Below, piece by piece: positions 12,075 through 24,605 of a stretch of DNA of 64,000 nt. Origin of the DNA: Larix kaempferi. Lineage: Eukaryota; Streptophyta; Pinopsida; Pinales; Pinaceae. How positions within the stretch are numbered: the stretch's first letter is position 1; the number at the start of each line of letters is the position of its first letter. A model generated the notes under the pieces. The model was not told the origin of the DNA. It saw only the letters and a list, made by a program, of their open reading frames with translations, and did not search any database. The stretch is from assembly GCA_027924585.1 (NCBI GenBank), contig BSBM01000007.1:9701501-9765500 (forward strand), read 5' to 3'. Position numbers and translations under genes: made by a program.

Positions 12075-12720
12075 GGCGTCCTTGTGTACTAATAGTGCTA
12101 TCCACGTCTATACTTCTTGTAAAATGATTATGCTAACGAGCTTTCATATATTAGATGGGAATTGCTTTTAGTGAGCGTTCCATATTTTTCAATCTTTTCC
12201 TTTACATGGAATTGTTGTACATAGTCGTGTAGTCTATTAGATCCTTGGCAGCGTGTCCCTCTATTATAGGTTATAAAATAGTCTTCAATCCTCTCAAATG
12301 CTTTGGATTTTTACTCATTCCTCAACAATAAGCATAGCTATGTGGCATATTATCTAAAATGGGATCTTTGTACAAATGTGGGCAAAGGTCTTTCCAATCT
12401 GTACCATGTGTACTAATAGTGCTATCCACGTCTCTTCTATACTTCTTGTAAGATGGTTATCTTTAGGAGCCTCATAGGTTAGATGGGAATTTCTTTTTAG
12501 TGAGCGTTCCATGTTTTTCAATCGTTTCCTTTCTATGGAATTTTTGTACATGGTAGACGCACCGTGTCCCTCTATTATAGGGTATAAAATAGTCTATCAT
12601 GCTCTCAAATGGTTTGAATTTTCACTCATTTAGCAATAAAGGTTTGAATTTTTACATAGCTTTGTCACATACAATCTTTTCTTTATCACAAATAGGATCT
12701 TTGTACAAATTTTGGTAGTG
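12075..12720. repeat. Tandem duplication of ~325 bp
   Basis: Two diverged copies start at about 12080 and 12405. Shared blocks include GTGTACTAATAGTGCTATCC, TTTTAGTGAGCGTTCCAT, GTGTCCCTCTATTATAGG and a TATAAAATAGTC motif in each copy. The copies differ by scattered substitutions and indels. Confidence 0.8.
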
Positions 12721-12778
12721 CACTATCTGATTGTAGTCCATATCATTCTTTTGGCATATTTCTAGTGCACTTAAAATA

Positions 12779-12884
12779 TCCTTTTCAATAATTGATGAAG
12801 GATTTTTGTTTTTTCATCCATAATGCATTTATCCTTTTCAATAATTGATGAAGTTTTTTTGTTTTTTCATCTATAATGCATTTA
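12779..12884. repeat. 53-bp direct tandem duplication
   Basis: A 53-base unit beginning TCCTTTTCAATAATTGATGA is present twice in succession (12779 and 12832) with few differences. Confidence 0.9.
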
Positions 12885-14595
12885 GTTAATGAATATATAC
12901 TTTATAACAATAAAAAAAAGTTATGAATATGACTATTTTCTTATGAATGCAAATTAAATGAATAATGTTGCATTGATTTTTGCCATATTTGAGAATAGTA
13001 CCAACCTCAACTGGGTGGATGTTTTATAATTCATGGCGTCAGTAATTCAAACCTTTTACACCAACTCAATTTATATGATACTTGACTTCATTAAGTGGAA
13101 GAGAAACCAAGAGAGAAATTAAATGCTAGTTTAGAGGAGGCACCTCCTCTCCTTCATAAGTAGAAAAGGCCATTAGATTATAGAGTCAATATGAAGGAGA
13201 AAAGGCCATTAGATTATAGAGTCAAAACATTAGATGGATTCCTCTTTGAATTTTATAAAATTGTTGTGGATAAAGTTCTTTTAATATTGAACGAGGTGTT
13301 TAAAGGAGTGTAATTGATAGAAGATTTATGAAATGATATATGCCACTTTTTTAGCTCTTCTTGTGTGTTATTGATGGTTAAGTTTGACTCAGAATGATAT
13401 GATTGATATGATGTAAAAAGTAATTTATCAATAGTTTAGCGATAAAAAGTAATTAAGTTGTTAAGTTATTTAGAGAATATTTAGTATAAAATCGATTTTA
13501 ATGATTGCATTAAGGCTTTTAGTAGAATTAATTTGAATCATATTCATAAGCATGTGGTTGAATGAGAAAGGGTTCAACATGATAGATAGTTATGATGCAT
13601 AAGGTTGGTCATTATCTTGCACTAGAGTGGACACATTTAGTGTGCACAATGGATACAACTATGGATAGAGACATATGGTCATGTGTTGTAATTAACTAGA
13701 TTTCAGGTTTTCCAATTTGAATCGATATCTTATGTGGACTGGTATGTGCTCCTATTATGTTTCTACTATGTTATGGTTACTTTCTATGGATATACAATAG
13801 ACTAATGAATTAGTTAGAAAAATGAACATCGTTAATTATGTGGAGAAAGTTAGTGATTTAAGATGTGTTAAAGAGTTCATTACTTTGTTGTAGTTAGTGT
13901 TTAAGATTGCATATAATTCTAGTTAAGTGTTGCACACTTAAAGGTTAAAAGCATGCTTGATATGTTTGCACTAAGTAGTCCCAACATTTCAGGATGTGGT
14001 ATTTTAAGGGATGGGAAATTTTCTTCGAGGTTGGATTGTTTGGGTATAAAAGGGATGGGAATTGTTTAGTGCAAGGGGACATACTAACATGAGATAATAA
14101 AAATATAGTGGGTGATAAAATCAACTAAGAACATGGGTCAAATTATTGTTGAATAGGTCTAAATTAGAAAATAAGCAAAGATACATATCTAAATGTGAAA
14201 GGGAAAAGGGAAACATAAATAGATAAAGGCAAGAAGATTAGGTTTTATTGAGGACAAGTGTCCCATACATTTTTTTATTAGATGATCGATGGGACATCCA
14301 ATAGTAGTTGGATAATGGATAAATATTAGAGAGGAAATAAGATATATGCAAAACGAAAAGGATAAATCCAATGGGTTAGTGATGGCTAGTGAAATTAGGG
14401 TTAGTAGAGGATGTGTGTTGGGATCTTGGACTTCAAGGAAGACTAGGTGTTGAAGTCCTAGTTCACAATAAAGGATGCGTTGGGAAAACATGGCAAGTCT
14501 ACATGACCAGCTGATATTTTCTAGCCTTGGTGATCAACTCGTGTACAACAAGCATGAGTTGGTTAAGAAACTGTACTAGTTAATGAGCTAGGAGG

Positions 14596-15820
14596 TGTTG
14601 AACTTTGGTGTTGTCTTTGATGTCAAAGAGGTTGTTAGACTTGGTGATGACTTTGAAATATAAATGCTAGTTTGAAGAAGCATATAAAAATATATTCGCA
14701 AGTCAAAGGAATCCTTAAAACCATCCTACAGACCAAGGTTTTCTATGCATGACACTCTAATCCCACCTAGTCATGGTACTCTAGTGCGCTAGACCCACCA
14801 AGCCAAGGAACTAGTGTGCGTAAGACCCACAAAGTCATGGTACTTCATCTGTGAAAGATAAGACAAGTGGAATATGCTTGGGTAAGCTTGACCATAAAGA
14901 AAGGAAGAAGGGGTGTTACCATCTTAGAGAAACCCCAACTTGTGGACACATCATTTGAGCAAGTTGAGTATAAATAAGAATGAAGTTGAGGAATGAGAAG
15001 TAAGCTTGGAAGAACAAATGGAGTAATATTTTGAATTTGCAAGCTTCAGGATAAATGAAATGCTCAAGGGAATCAGATGCAATATGATTTGAATAAGTGA
15101 ACAAGGTTACAAGAAATGTCGAAGAACAAGGAGCAGTTGCACATACATAAGGAGCATTGTGAGAAAGACACAAGGAACATGTGGATGAGTATGTGTGCAG
15201 AATCAGTATAGTAAGCAAAAATGTAGCAAGATACAGTGTAAGAGAAATAGTGAGTATAATTGAACCAAAATACATCTGAAATGATGGAAGGAGGAAGTAA
15301 AGCAGAGTGCATAACATTATGTGCATAGATATGATGTCAGTGTGATGGAAGTACAACAACATCTATATTTCAGGGTGGTTGGACGGGGCAAGGAAAGGAG
15401 ATTGCAGTCTCCACTCAGGTTGGTGCATGAACACTACGAGTTGGTGCTTTCATAGTGGATTGGTGTCCTCACAGGTTGGATCCTGAATCAACAAGTTGGT
15501 GCTTGCATGAAGGATTGGTGTCCTCACAGGTTGGAGAATGCAGTCTGCAAGTTGGTGCTTGCATATGGGATTGGTGTCCCAATAAAATAGATTTATGAGT
15601 GAGTTGATTCTCACATAATTGGAGATCAATGTCTCCCACCTTTCTATGTAATTTCATTTTATACATATATACAAAATTTTCTTCAAACATTCTACGTACA
15701 ACTGGTTTTTATTGATGTGTTTTTAAATAGCAATTGGTGCATGTTTTAAAAGTGAAAAATTGTTTAATTTGTGCATGATATTGATTCACCCCCCCTCTCA
15801 GTATCGTTAAGAACTCCAAG
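14596..15820 (+). repeat. Copia element G: 5' LTR
   Basis: It begins TGTTGAACTTTGGTG with the plant copia-like phrase CTTTGATGTCAAAG soon after, and ends in the CACCCCCCCTCTCAGTATC region typical of copia LTR 3' ends. A TGGTATCA primer site follows within a few bases. The last two bases are decayed, so the end is approximate. It contains three 55-bp minisatellite units (about 15411-15575) carrying GTTGGTGCTTGCAT. Its partner LTR lies outside the window, beyond the nested insertions. Confidence 0.6.
15411..15575. repeat. 55-bp minisatellite inside the LTR of element G, three units
   Basis: GTTGGTGCTT recurs at about 15440, 15495 and 15550 with GGATTGGTGTCCTCACAGG between copies. Confidence 0.85.
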
Positions 15821-15823
15821 AAT

Positions 15824-15838
15824 TGGTATCATATAGGG
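15824..15838 (+). other. Element G primer binding site, degraded
   Basis: TGGTATCATATAGGG follows the LTR end. The first eight bases match the TGGTATCAGAG site complementary to initiator tRNA-Met that is usual in plant copia elements. The remainder has drifted. Confidence 0.65.
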
Positions 15839-15886
15839 TTTCTTCATGAACAATTTAACAGTTGGAAGATAGATCACTGCATAGAT

Positions 15887-16475
15887 ATGGATAAATAGGA
15901 AGGACTTTCTACAAAAGGAGCACAAAGGTTTGATGGTTCAAACTACACCTTCTGGAGAATAAGGATAGAAGTATACTTGCAATCTCTCAGATTCGATGTT
16001 TGGAAAGCCGTTGAGAATGGCTATGGAGTTCTTGATACTACACCAGTTGGTGTAGCTGACAAAAGGCTATATGAGTGTAATGCAAGGGATAGGAATGCAA
16101 TATTATGTGGTTTAGAAGATTCAAGGTTCACCAAAGTCATGCAGTGCACATCAGATAAAGAAGTATGGGATAAGATTAAAAACGTCTATGAGGGAGATGA
16201 GAAGGTTAAGAAGGAAAAGTTACAAACTTACTCATGACAGTTTGAAACCCTGAAGATGAATGAAGAAGAAAATATTGCATCTTATCTTCTTTGAGTAGAT
16301 GATATTGTTAATTCCATCATAAGTATTGGAGTACAAATTGACGAGGAAGCAATAGTACAAAAGGTACTAAGATCCTTCCCAACAAGGTTTGACTCCAACA
16401 TATCAATTCTATAAGACATAGATGATCCGGATAAAATAAATATGGATGAAATTCATGGGATTCTTATTGCATATG
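15887..16475 (+). pseudogene. gag: Copia element G: gag, cut by element E
   Basis: N-terminal part of a Ty1/copia gag (the DUF4219/UBN2-type capsid of plant copia). From ATG 15887 the frame shows FDGSNYTFWRIRIEVYLQ near residues 14-31, then VWKAVENGY, and an open run to 16237 including SDKEVWDKIKNVYEGDEKVK. Stops lie at codon 4 (TAG), at 16235, and at several points after it. Homology continues to 16475 (motif DEEAIVQKVLRSFPTRFDS). The sequence then stops abruptly at the LTR of chromovirus E. Zinc knuckle and pol are absent from this side and should lie beyond the right edge if the element was otherwise whole. Confidence 0.8.
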
Positions 16476-16854
16476 TGTGAGGAACCTCCAACAATTAAAT
16501 GATGAAAATGCATGATATATCAGAAATAACATAACACAGAAGATATTTATTGATCGCAGGCCACTTCGAGGGGGAAACCTCCTTTGAGCAAGCTCAATAC
16601 AAATAAATCATGGATGCCTTCATTGGCCTCAACACGTACTAATATACTAAGTCTAAGATAAACAACTATTAATCCCCATGAATGTGGGATGATACAATAT
16701 ACTCACGGGATGACTTACAAAGCATATGCGTCCACAACAATATACTAACAATGTGGGATAATACAATATACTCATGGGATGAATTACAAAGAATATGCGT
16801 CCAACAATTATATACTAACAAAGTAAAGAGAAGGATTGACATGGGTTCCTAACA
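16476..16854 (-). repeat. Chromovirus E: 3' LTR
   Basis: About 379 bp with inverted termini, TGTGAGGAACC on the left and GGTTCCTAACA on the right. A polypurine tract lies immediately to its right on the minus strand, so this is the 3' LTR of a minus-strand element. It holds a 69-bp tandem duplication (units from 16681 and 16750). It sits in the gag of element G. The 5 bases to its left are ATATG, and the matching duplication would lie outside the window. Confidence 0.75.
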
Positions 16855-16869
16855 TCCCCTCCCCCTTAG
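16855..16869 (-). other. Chromovirus E polypurine tract
   Basis: On the minus strand this reads CTAAGGGGGAGGGGA directly before the LTR start TGTTAGG. Confidence 0.8.
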
Positions 16870-17003
16870 AAAAATCATTGTCCTCAAAGCTTTATATGTG
16901 GAAATCGTTGGTGAATCTGAAGGAGTGGTTCCCATGTAGCATCCTCTAGTTGCATTCCGTGCCACTGAATACCTCTGTGATGGATCGAGAGTGAAACTTA
17001 TGA
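16870..17003 (-). pseudogene. pol: Chromovirus E: C-terminal half of chromodomain and pol end
   Basis: Minus-strand translation shows RSITEV, then further chromodomain-like residues (ATWE-type motif in a shifted frame), then a C-terminal FEDNDFSKGEG segment that runs into the polypurine tract. This is the end of a chromovirus integrase. The chromodomain of such elements binds histone marks and directs integration. Stops and frame changes are present. The other half of this protein lies 16 kb away at 33110 because element D inserted in between. When D and one copy of its target duplication are ignored, the frame continues across the junction. Confidence 0.75.
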
Positions 17004-17008
17004 GTGCA

Positions 17009-18333
17009 TGTAATGTCCCCACCCTTGGACCCAATGCAAGGAAGGGAAACTGATGCCATTCTATGGGATTTTTCGTAAAAACTCATCCAATTCATTAGAT
17101 TTTAAAGCCAAGAAATACATATGTGCAGATGTAAATCAATTAAACATGCACTGCGGAATGAAAATCTCATACACACACATATTACATGAATTTTATTCAA
17201 TTTAACACATTTGCAGAAGTAAATACACAATAAAATACTCATCTTGAGGCAATGCTATCCCGAACAACTAGCTATGTCACTGCAACGTTCCTCCCAGCCA
17301 TAGGTCTCTGCCCAGCCTGTATTCTTTCAGCACTCAGAGACTACCCCTGAGCTGGGCATGATATCTACAAGGAAAAGGGGACTCTCAAGCTCAGTTCAGC
17401 CCAAAGATATGGATACCCAACTCAAACCCCAGCATTTCTTAACACACAACAACTCAAAACTAAGCATGGATACACATAACAACAAAAACACAAATGCTGG
17501 GCATGAAGAGAAACATTTTTACAGTGGGATGCACAAAACGGGGTTTCCCTGAGCTTCAGAAAAACGTGGGAAACTAAAAGCGAACTGGTAGATGGGGATT
17601 CAACCGTGGGGAAGCAAATTCATTTTCAGAAAATGCTCATGGGAATTCCAGGGGCAAAAATGACCTCCATCAAACCCCCAATTTGTGGTTCTCTTCTCTC
17701 AGCCACTGTGCCAACCAAAAACGAGTTCCTAGCCATGGAAAAAGGAGGAAAACACATAAAATCAGCAGGGAAAAATGCCCAGCAGCTCCCAACTCGTGAG
17801 GAAGACAAACTCATGGGTGAATAATGGCTTAGGGTCAATTTTGTGGCTCTCCTCTTGCCCAAGAAGCCAAGCACAATTTTCTAGGAAGGATGGCTTTCCC
17901 ATACTCAAATTTGGACAAGCATACCTCTCCAAACCCCAAGGCATTAACTGCCTCAACCAACTCTTGAATGATTGGGTACAAAGGTCAACATGGGTAGTTG
18001 AGGGTTGATTGGGTTCTCCCATTGACACTTGGCTTAGCTTGATTGGCTCAAGGGTTTGAATATTTTCCTCCCAATTCCTTGTAAAAATCATGCCGTCATC
18101 TCTTGTTGCATTGCATAGCTAGATGTGGGCATTTATATTAAGATGCATATTTACAATTCCCATGGTTCACTAGCACATGGGTAGCATAATTTCAAATACT
18201 TGCCTCTTCTAGATCGAGCGTTCACTAGCGGGGCCTTGGCCTTAAGCTCCACACTAGGAATCATACATAATATGCATACATTATTTACATTATAGCCCAA
18301 AATATTACAAGGGTCAAAATGGGGGACATTACA
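17009..18333 (-). repeat. Element D: 3' LTR (1,325 bp)
   Basis: Begins TGTAATGTCCCC and ends GGGGACATTACA, a 12-base inverted terminus. It is homologous along its length to 31764-33104 at well over 90% identity by eye. A polypurine tract follows on the right when read on the minus strand, so it is the 3' LTR. The flanking 5 bases at 17004-17008 are GTGCA, compared with GTGTA at 33105-33109, a target duplication with one transition. Confidence 0.92.
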
Positions 18334-18346
18334 TTCTCCTCCCCTT
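18334..18346 (-). other. Element D polypurine tract
   Basis: The minus strand reads AAGGGGAGGAGAA directly before the LTR start TGTAATGTCCCC. Confidence 0.85.
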
Positions 18347-18349
18347 GGA

Positions 18350-18967
18350 ATAACACCGTCCTTGGTGTTCCAATATCTAGGAATACATATACGCTATATA
18401 CTTGTCCAAAATTCACAAAATATGGCAGGTTTGTCCTGCATTTCATCCTTTTCTTGGGTTTTCGGGATCAAGTCCTTTGGCCTTCACAAACTGTTCCTGC
18501 TGGCCGGGACCTTTTAGATCTGCATGAGGGAATTGTTCCAAAAAAATCCATTCCCTTTGTTTACCTTCTCGCTGATATACAAGTCTGGAAACTTTATGGC
18601 GGCTACCCTCTCGATGCTCCATTTTTGGGTAGTCACAGAGGCAATGATTTCCTCCACATCCCTAACATTTCATTGGTTGCTTTACCCTTTCTTGCTCAAA
18701 TTCCTTTGAGTCCTTCCACCTGGAACGTTTCTTAATCGAAAGATTGGATGAATTCTTCTTCATTGATCCACTTTCCTTTCCCTTACTGATTGCTCCCAGA
18801 ATGCTTTTTACCTCTTTTTGCAGACGAATAGAGTCCTGCAAAACCTTGTGGTTCATCTCATTCTGTTGCCTCTATATCTTGAGCATCTCTCCAAGATTTT
18901 CTTGGGTCCTAGCAATTGTTTGAAGAAGACTTTCAGCCAACTCTAATAGCCCTCAGTCTGTTTCCAT
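18350..18967 (-). pseudogene. gag: Element D: gag-like remnant with coiled coil and zinc knuckle
   Basis: From a possible ATG at 18967 the minus strand encodes about 200 codons broken by several in-frame stops. Residues roughly 5-75 have a heptad-like pattern (LLQTIARTQENLGEMLKI, then LQDSIRLQKEVKSILGA), followed by a Lys/Arg/Ser-rich stretch. A zinc-knuckle-like motif, C-x-G-C-GGN-H-xxxx, follows, whose last Cys is now Tyr. The arrangement resembles the nucleocapsid end of a plant retrotransposon gag. No capsid domain and no protease, reverse transcriptase or integrase was found anywhere in D. Its position next to the polypurine tract, where pol normally ends, supports a gag-only element. 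This reading is tentative because the frame is broken. Confidence 0.45.
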
Positions 18968-21900
18968 GGTCAATGGGCACAACTAACCACACTTTGCTTA
19001 CTAGCAACACTTGCTTGTGCCGACTGCAACCAATTGTTTCACTTTCTTATTTGTGAAATTCATCATGGAAATCCTTTGTTAGGACAAGCATAACATAAAC
19101 ATTAAAATTATTCAATTACTTTCTCAATTGACATGGAATGTCCACGCTTTATTCACGAGACTTCCACACTTTTCATGCTTTCCACATACACATGAACTCA
19201 TTCATGTTCATCATTTCACAGGAAATTTACTATTTCAACATTCACAATTCATCTCAAGCAATTAAACAAATCTATTTTCAGCCATGACATACACTCAACA
19301 ATCTTTTGTTTTATACATGCATCAATCGAAAGGAAAGAGAAGAGTAGGATTTTCTCCCTCTTAGTCTTGTTCTATTATGGAGCTACACCATCATTGTGGT
19401 TTCATGCTCCTTAGTCTCTTTCACTTCAATATGAATGCTTTGAATTTCCTTTCTTGGCTATGACACTTAGTGTCTAAGGTCTGTCTAAGGATTTTCAACT
19501 AGGAACCCTCCTCCACAGTTGCCTACAGAACCTTTGGCTGCTATGACCCACTCATGTCCACTAGCACCATCTTTCATTACTGCTCATACTAAGCTCTTTA
19601 GGATGGTCACATGTCCATCTGCATCCCTATGATGCCCTCATAATCCCTACTTCTAGCAATACCTACACTCAAACATTGAATCAATTCACGTGTTTAGTTC
19701 ATTTTCATAGGGTTTATCTCTAAACAAGAGTTTAGGAAATCATAACCAAATCATATACACACGTATATTCATAAGCAAGAAGTTGCAAGGTAACCAAATA
19801 CTTATCTGTATTGGATGTCTTCACTTTATTCCATGGGATCCTTCTTTGCTTTACGAGCCTTGGATTTTTCGTGAACATGATAACGAATGTTGGGCAGCAC
19901 GTAGGCTACTCCACAATCATTCAAATAGGCAATGCCAGACCAGTAGGCTGACTAGTTTTATCAATTGTTTAAGGGGTATTGGGCCAGCATACACGCTATT
20001 TCAAAATATTAAGTGATTAATGCCCAACCAGTTACTCCCTGGATTTATCAATAATTTCATAGCGCCCACTCATTTACTCTCTGGATTTACCAGTAATTTT
20101 ATAGCACTTTCAGGGTCTTTCTTTCCTGCAACGACCAAGGTTTCCAATAAAGAAACAATAGTGTGTCAATGTAGCTGTTAGAAGACTTATACCTGAAATC
20201 TTCATTATTCCAAACAAGACATAAATGAAAAAGAATACTTATATGTATTGTGCGTTTCCCTTCTGGTCCACAGGATTCTACTTCACTTTGCAAGCCTTGG
20301 AATCACCTATGGACTTGGATGTAGTTAATGCTTAACCAGTACACCTCCCCATCGGTTGGATTTACCAAGCATTTGGTGGTGCCCAACTAGTCCCATACTT
20401 GGTTGGCCCTCTCTAGTGCCGAGCCAACACATTCGTCTGGGCCATCGACCAATGGAAGGAAATTGCACCACCTGACCTTTATAGGTCAAGGCTCTACTAT
20501 GGAGCCATAGGCATCTCAGGGTTTTCAGTCAGTCTTGGTGCCCGCCCTCCTACTGCTCACCCAATAGGCATCTCAGGGTTTTCAGTCAGTCTTGGCGCCC
20601 GCCCTCCTACTGCTCACCCAATAGAGATTTTATGCCTTCACCAATGTCACCACACCTTCTTGCACCATAAATCTTCACACACACATCAACTCTTCATTCA
20701 TACAAGGACGCAACTCCTTCTATTGTGCAAATCAGTGGTTCCTTTTAGGAACTTTATAGGTGACTTTCTTGACTGCAGGTTAACATGGCCCCACTCACAT
20801 AAGGATGATACCCCTTCTTATTACACAGCTCTTCGGGCTTGTCCATCCCTTTTGGTAATATTTCATGTGAGCATAGAAAGGTTACCAATTCCTATATAGT
20901 CCTTTTGCGTACCCTTCTTCACTTTGCCCCTTAATGTGCAGTATCAATCTGCATCTGTGTAGGCTGACAACACAAGAAGGATAAGCAAGCTCATGAGTAT
21001 TGCTGTTCAAATTCTTAACCACATTCCATATCAATCACTATCAAGTATTGAAACACCAGGAATGCATCCATTCCCTTAGGGTGTAGTCAATATTGAAAAC
21101 CCTATCATGACCTAGCGCCAGAAAAGGTGTGCACCCCCTTTCCAATTTGAGCCATGTAGGCCCTAATCATACTCAAGCAGTCTGAAATGATATAAATAAA
21201 TTAGAGCATGCTCTGCATATTAACCCTAATAATTTAGTCATGCATGTTCTAGTCTAGGGTCACAGAATACTCATTCATTTTGCAGATGTATCTCACATGC
21301 CTTCTTGGCATAGCTTTACCATCTCACTCTCATGGTTTACTGACATGCGGTTTTCCTGAGACATTATCAATGGCGTTTTACCCGAAACCCATTTCCAAAG
21401 CATGAGGTCTTTCCCATCTAGTTTGGCTTTTGCGGGCCATCATTTCTGGTCTTCCTGCAATGTGTCTTCTTGGCACATATATCAAATAGCCAAACAGTTA
21501 GCAGCATTTAACAATAGAATTCAAATCTGATTTCTCTAATCAATTAATGGCATTAATAATTAAATTCAGGTATGAATTTGCAATTCTGTCCTCTACAGAA
21601 ATTGATTTGCTTAGCCATGAGTCTATTCTCATATCGTTTGGATCTTGCTCACGGTAGATTCCAATCGTCATCATAGACTTACCCATATTTTCCATGCCCA
21701 AAAAAATCTACCTAAAATTTGAAACTTCAATCAGCCAAACACTTTGTAAGTCTCTATGCATATAATATTTCATTGCTGCCGCAGTCACTGGAGTATTTTC
21801 AGAATTATAACACTCTTTAATTCAAACATTTTCAGTTGTTAACATATTAAAATGCAATGATATATATATATATATATGCATCATTATCATAATGAAATTG

Positions 21901-23814
21901 CAAGACACACTCACATCATTTATGTAATTTAAACGAAGCTTTAGATACTCATTACTTTGTATCCATACAAATCCGTCCTTTCAACAGGGCACTCTTGGTA
22001 GCCCATCAACATGTCTACCTTCTTCATGCAATCATTCTCCTGCATTCACAGCATCTCATGAAATGGTCTCAAGATTAACAATAGTTCACCATTTCGTCTA
22101 TTATCTATGTGCAATAATGAAACATACACCACAACCATGCATTCCATAATGCATCTCAACATGTGCACCCATACCTATGCATACACATTACAATAATCAC
22201 ATAATCTTTTAATGTGCACCTACTCAATGCATAACCACGAGATCGTACAAATTTTTTTAATGCACATCCCCTCAATGCAACCTTGCATTAATTCATGAAT
22301 ATTATCCATTCAAACATAATATGGCCTAACCACGTCTTCCCCACATAGCATGCACTACCATGATAGGACCATAAGTCCTCACTTTCTTTGGTTATTTAAA
22401 CTTATAATCTAGCATACATAAATGGCATGTTATAATTTCATATGAATGCATTGAGGTTTCTAAGAAACTATAGAGTGTAAGGCTCACTGCCTTCACTTAC
22501 CCACACCTCACCATACTTGGTAGGTTGACATTCACATTCATGCACTCAATACCACATGCAAACTAAATCAACATAGTTTAATCATAGTTGAAGGGATCTT
22601 ACCAAATCCTCTTTCAACATTCATGCACTTTAAGCACAAATAACCATTACCTGCATGGCTATCTTTAACATCTCTTGATGTTACTTGATCAGTTGGCCTC
22701 TCACCAAGGCGACACAGTCCTTTTTCCAACCTCATGATCATAGATTTGTTGCACCATCCTTTCTTCATAAGGTTGTTGGTCCTATGCAACAACATCATCA
22801 ACGTCTTTAGCCCTACTTTGGTTGTCTTTGGTCCTACAACCAATGCAAGGACACCTAATTATTAGCAACCACAACAATTATCTTAAGTGGCTCATTGCAT
22901 ATGCAAAACCTCACTATTCTACCAATATGCAATATCATATATATACACAAGTATTTTTACATGCACTGTGCAACGTTTATTAATATGCCATCTAGTGCAT
23001 AGTCATATCGTCTATCTAGTCCCTTGCATTTCATTCATGCTTCTATGGTCTAATTCATACAACCATTATCAACTACATGAATTGTCATCAACCATAGACA
23101 ATACCATTAATGGGCTATTGCCTGCATGACTTCACTACCTTTACCCATATGCAACATCATGCTTTATGCATAAGCGATTCACATGCACTATGCAATGACT
23201 CCTTAATCATGCCCATTAATTCATATGCATTACTCTCTTGCATTTCCAACATCCCTATGCTATAATTTTCAACTTATGAAACTTAGGAAACATAAATACA
23301 ATAGTAAGAGAGGAGTGAAGGAATTCCCCCTTTCCAAGCATGACATGGAGTCCCTTCTCCACGTCATAGCTGATCCTTTTCTTGGTTCCCCTACCAAGCA
23401 CGCAAGGAATCATTAGCTGTCATTTCTCACCAAGTAGTAATTTAATACAAATGTAAAACATTATTAGTTGCTACTTTGCAAGCATGCAATTCTTATGCTA
23501 TAATCAGAAATAGTTTAAGGTGAGGAATTTCCCTTTCATCCTCCATAATGGATATTACAACCCATTACTCTTGCCGAGAATTCCACCACCCTTTATGCAA
23601 TTTGTGCTCCTCATCCCAAGAGTGCATTTCACACTTTCAATGACTGTCTCCAGGGGACGATGAGGGTCAAGGGGTCTTGCCCCCTTGCACTGTAGGGCGG
23701 GTCGAGGGCAGCGCCCTCGTTTTTTTTTTTTTGAGGCAATCTGGCGCATAAGTTCACGGCCATTTTCAGCTTTTAGCGCCTGAATTTCACCCTGGAAAGC
23801 CACTGAAATTCTCT
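18968..23814. other. Element D interior, no recognised coding sequence
   Basis: About 4.8 kb between the gag-like remnant and the 32-bp repeats. I found no gag, protease, reverse transcriptase, RNase H or integrase motif on either strand, only short open frames. It contains a 57-bp tandem duplication (20507-20620) and a short TA run near 21859-21880. Confidence 0.6.
20507..20620. repeat. 57-bp tandem duplication in element D
   Basis: A unit starting ATAGGCATCTCAGGGTTTTC is repeated twice in tandem with one visible difference (GGTGCCC versus GGCGCCC), so the duplication is recent relative to the element. Confidence 0.95.
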
Positions 23815-24480
23815 ATTCTGGCAGACTTCGCCATTCTCTTTTGACCCGTTGCAGACAAACTCGCCAATTCCTTCTGACACTGCGACAGAAATTTGCCAAT
23901 TCCTTCTGACACTGCGGCAGAAACTCACCAACCTTTTCCGCCATTGCAGCGCAAACTCGCCAACTTCCTCCAACATTGCGGCGCAAACTCGCCAGCTTCC
24001 TCCAACATTGTGGCACAAACTTGCCAACTTTTTCCGCCATTGCGGCGCAAAATTTCCAGCTTCCTCCGACATTGCGGCACAAACTTGCCAGCTTCCTCTG
24101 ACATTGCGGCTCAAACTTGCCAACTTTTTCCGCCGTTGCGGCGCAAACTTGACAACTTTTTCCACCATTGGGGATGAACTCGCCCATCTCTTCCACCATT
24201 TTGGAGCAACTCGCCCATCTCTTCTGCCGTTGCAGAGAAACTCGCCCATCTCTTCCGATGTTGTAGAGCAATTAGCCCATCTCTTCCACCGTTGCGGAGA
24301 AACTCACTGAGTTCTTCCATTGAAACCTTTCCTTCGTTTTCGGCGAACTTATAGATTTTCTCTCGATTCATTGCCGACCAACTCACCAGGTTTTGTCGCC
24401 GTTGCAGACGAACTCACTGAGTTTATCTGCCATTGCCGATGAACTCACCAAGTCTCACCGCCGTTGCAGACAAACTCGCC
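23815..24480. repeat. 32-bp tandem repeat array in element D
   Basis: A 32-base unit with core CATTGCGGCGCAAACTCGCC recurs about 15-20 times. The AAAC position falls at 23956, 23988, 24020, 24052, 24084, 24116 and 24148, an exact 32-base spacing that loosens to 31-32 further right. Because 32 is not a multiple of 3 and the unit lacks stops, several frames on both strands are open across the array. These long open frames should not be read as genes. Confidence 0.95.
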
Positions 24481-24600
24481 GAAACAGTTAGGAAAAATAC
24501 TTAGAAAATTTTTCAAAAACACTTAGAGGAATTTTGAAAATCTGAAATTTTCTTAAGGATCAGTTTGAGCAGGAGGAATACTTACCTCTGCCACTATGAT

Positions 24601-24605
24601 AGATA
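24601..24605. other. Target-site duplication of copia A (left copy)
   Basis: AGATA directly precedes the 5' LTR and recurs at 31714-31718 directly after the 3' LTR. It marks copia A as an intact insertion event into element D. Confidence 0.95.

Larger units (their letters stand above)
11531..14595. other. Unassigned sequence, no gene seen
   Basis: AT-rich sequence without recognisable coding domains. It contains the two tandem duplications listed separately and a 40-base-scale direct repeat near 13160-13225. I saw no LTR pair or RNA gene. Confidence 0.5.

Noticed and set aside
1-16475. tRNA, rRNA or snRNA genes in the left part
   Set aside because: I looked for tRNA-like arms and rRNA-like stretches by eye and found none that holds up. 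A covariance-model scan would be decisive.
18319-18735. 138-codon open frame on the plus strand next to the element D LTR
   Set aside because: It overlaps the polypurine tract and the zinc-knuckle-like frame on the minus strand, has no recognised domain, and lies antisense within the element.
23773-24310. Long overlapping open frames on both strands (up to about 158 codons)
   Set aside because: They follow from the 32-bp tandem repeat lacking stops. The translated peptides are repetitive, with no domain and no codon preference.
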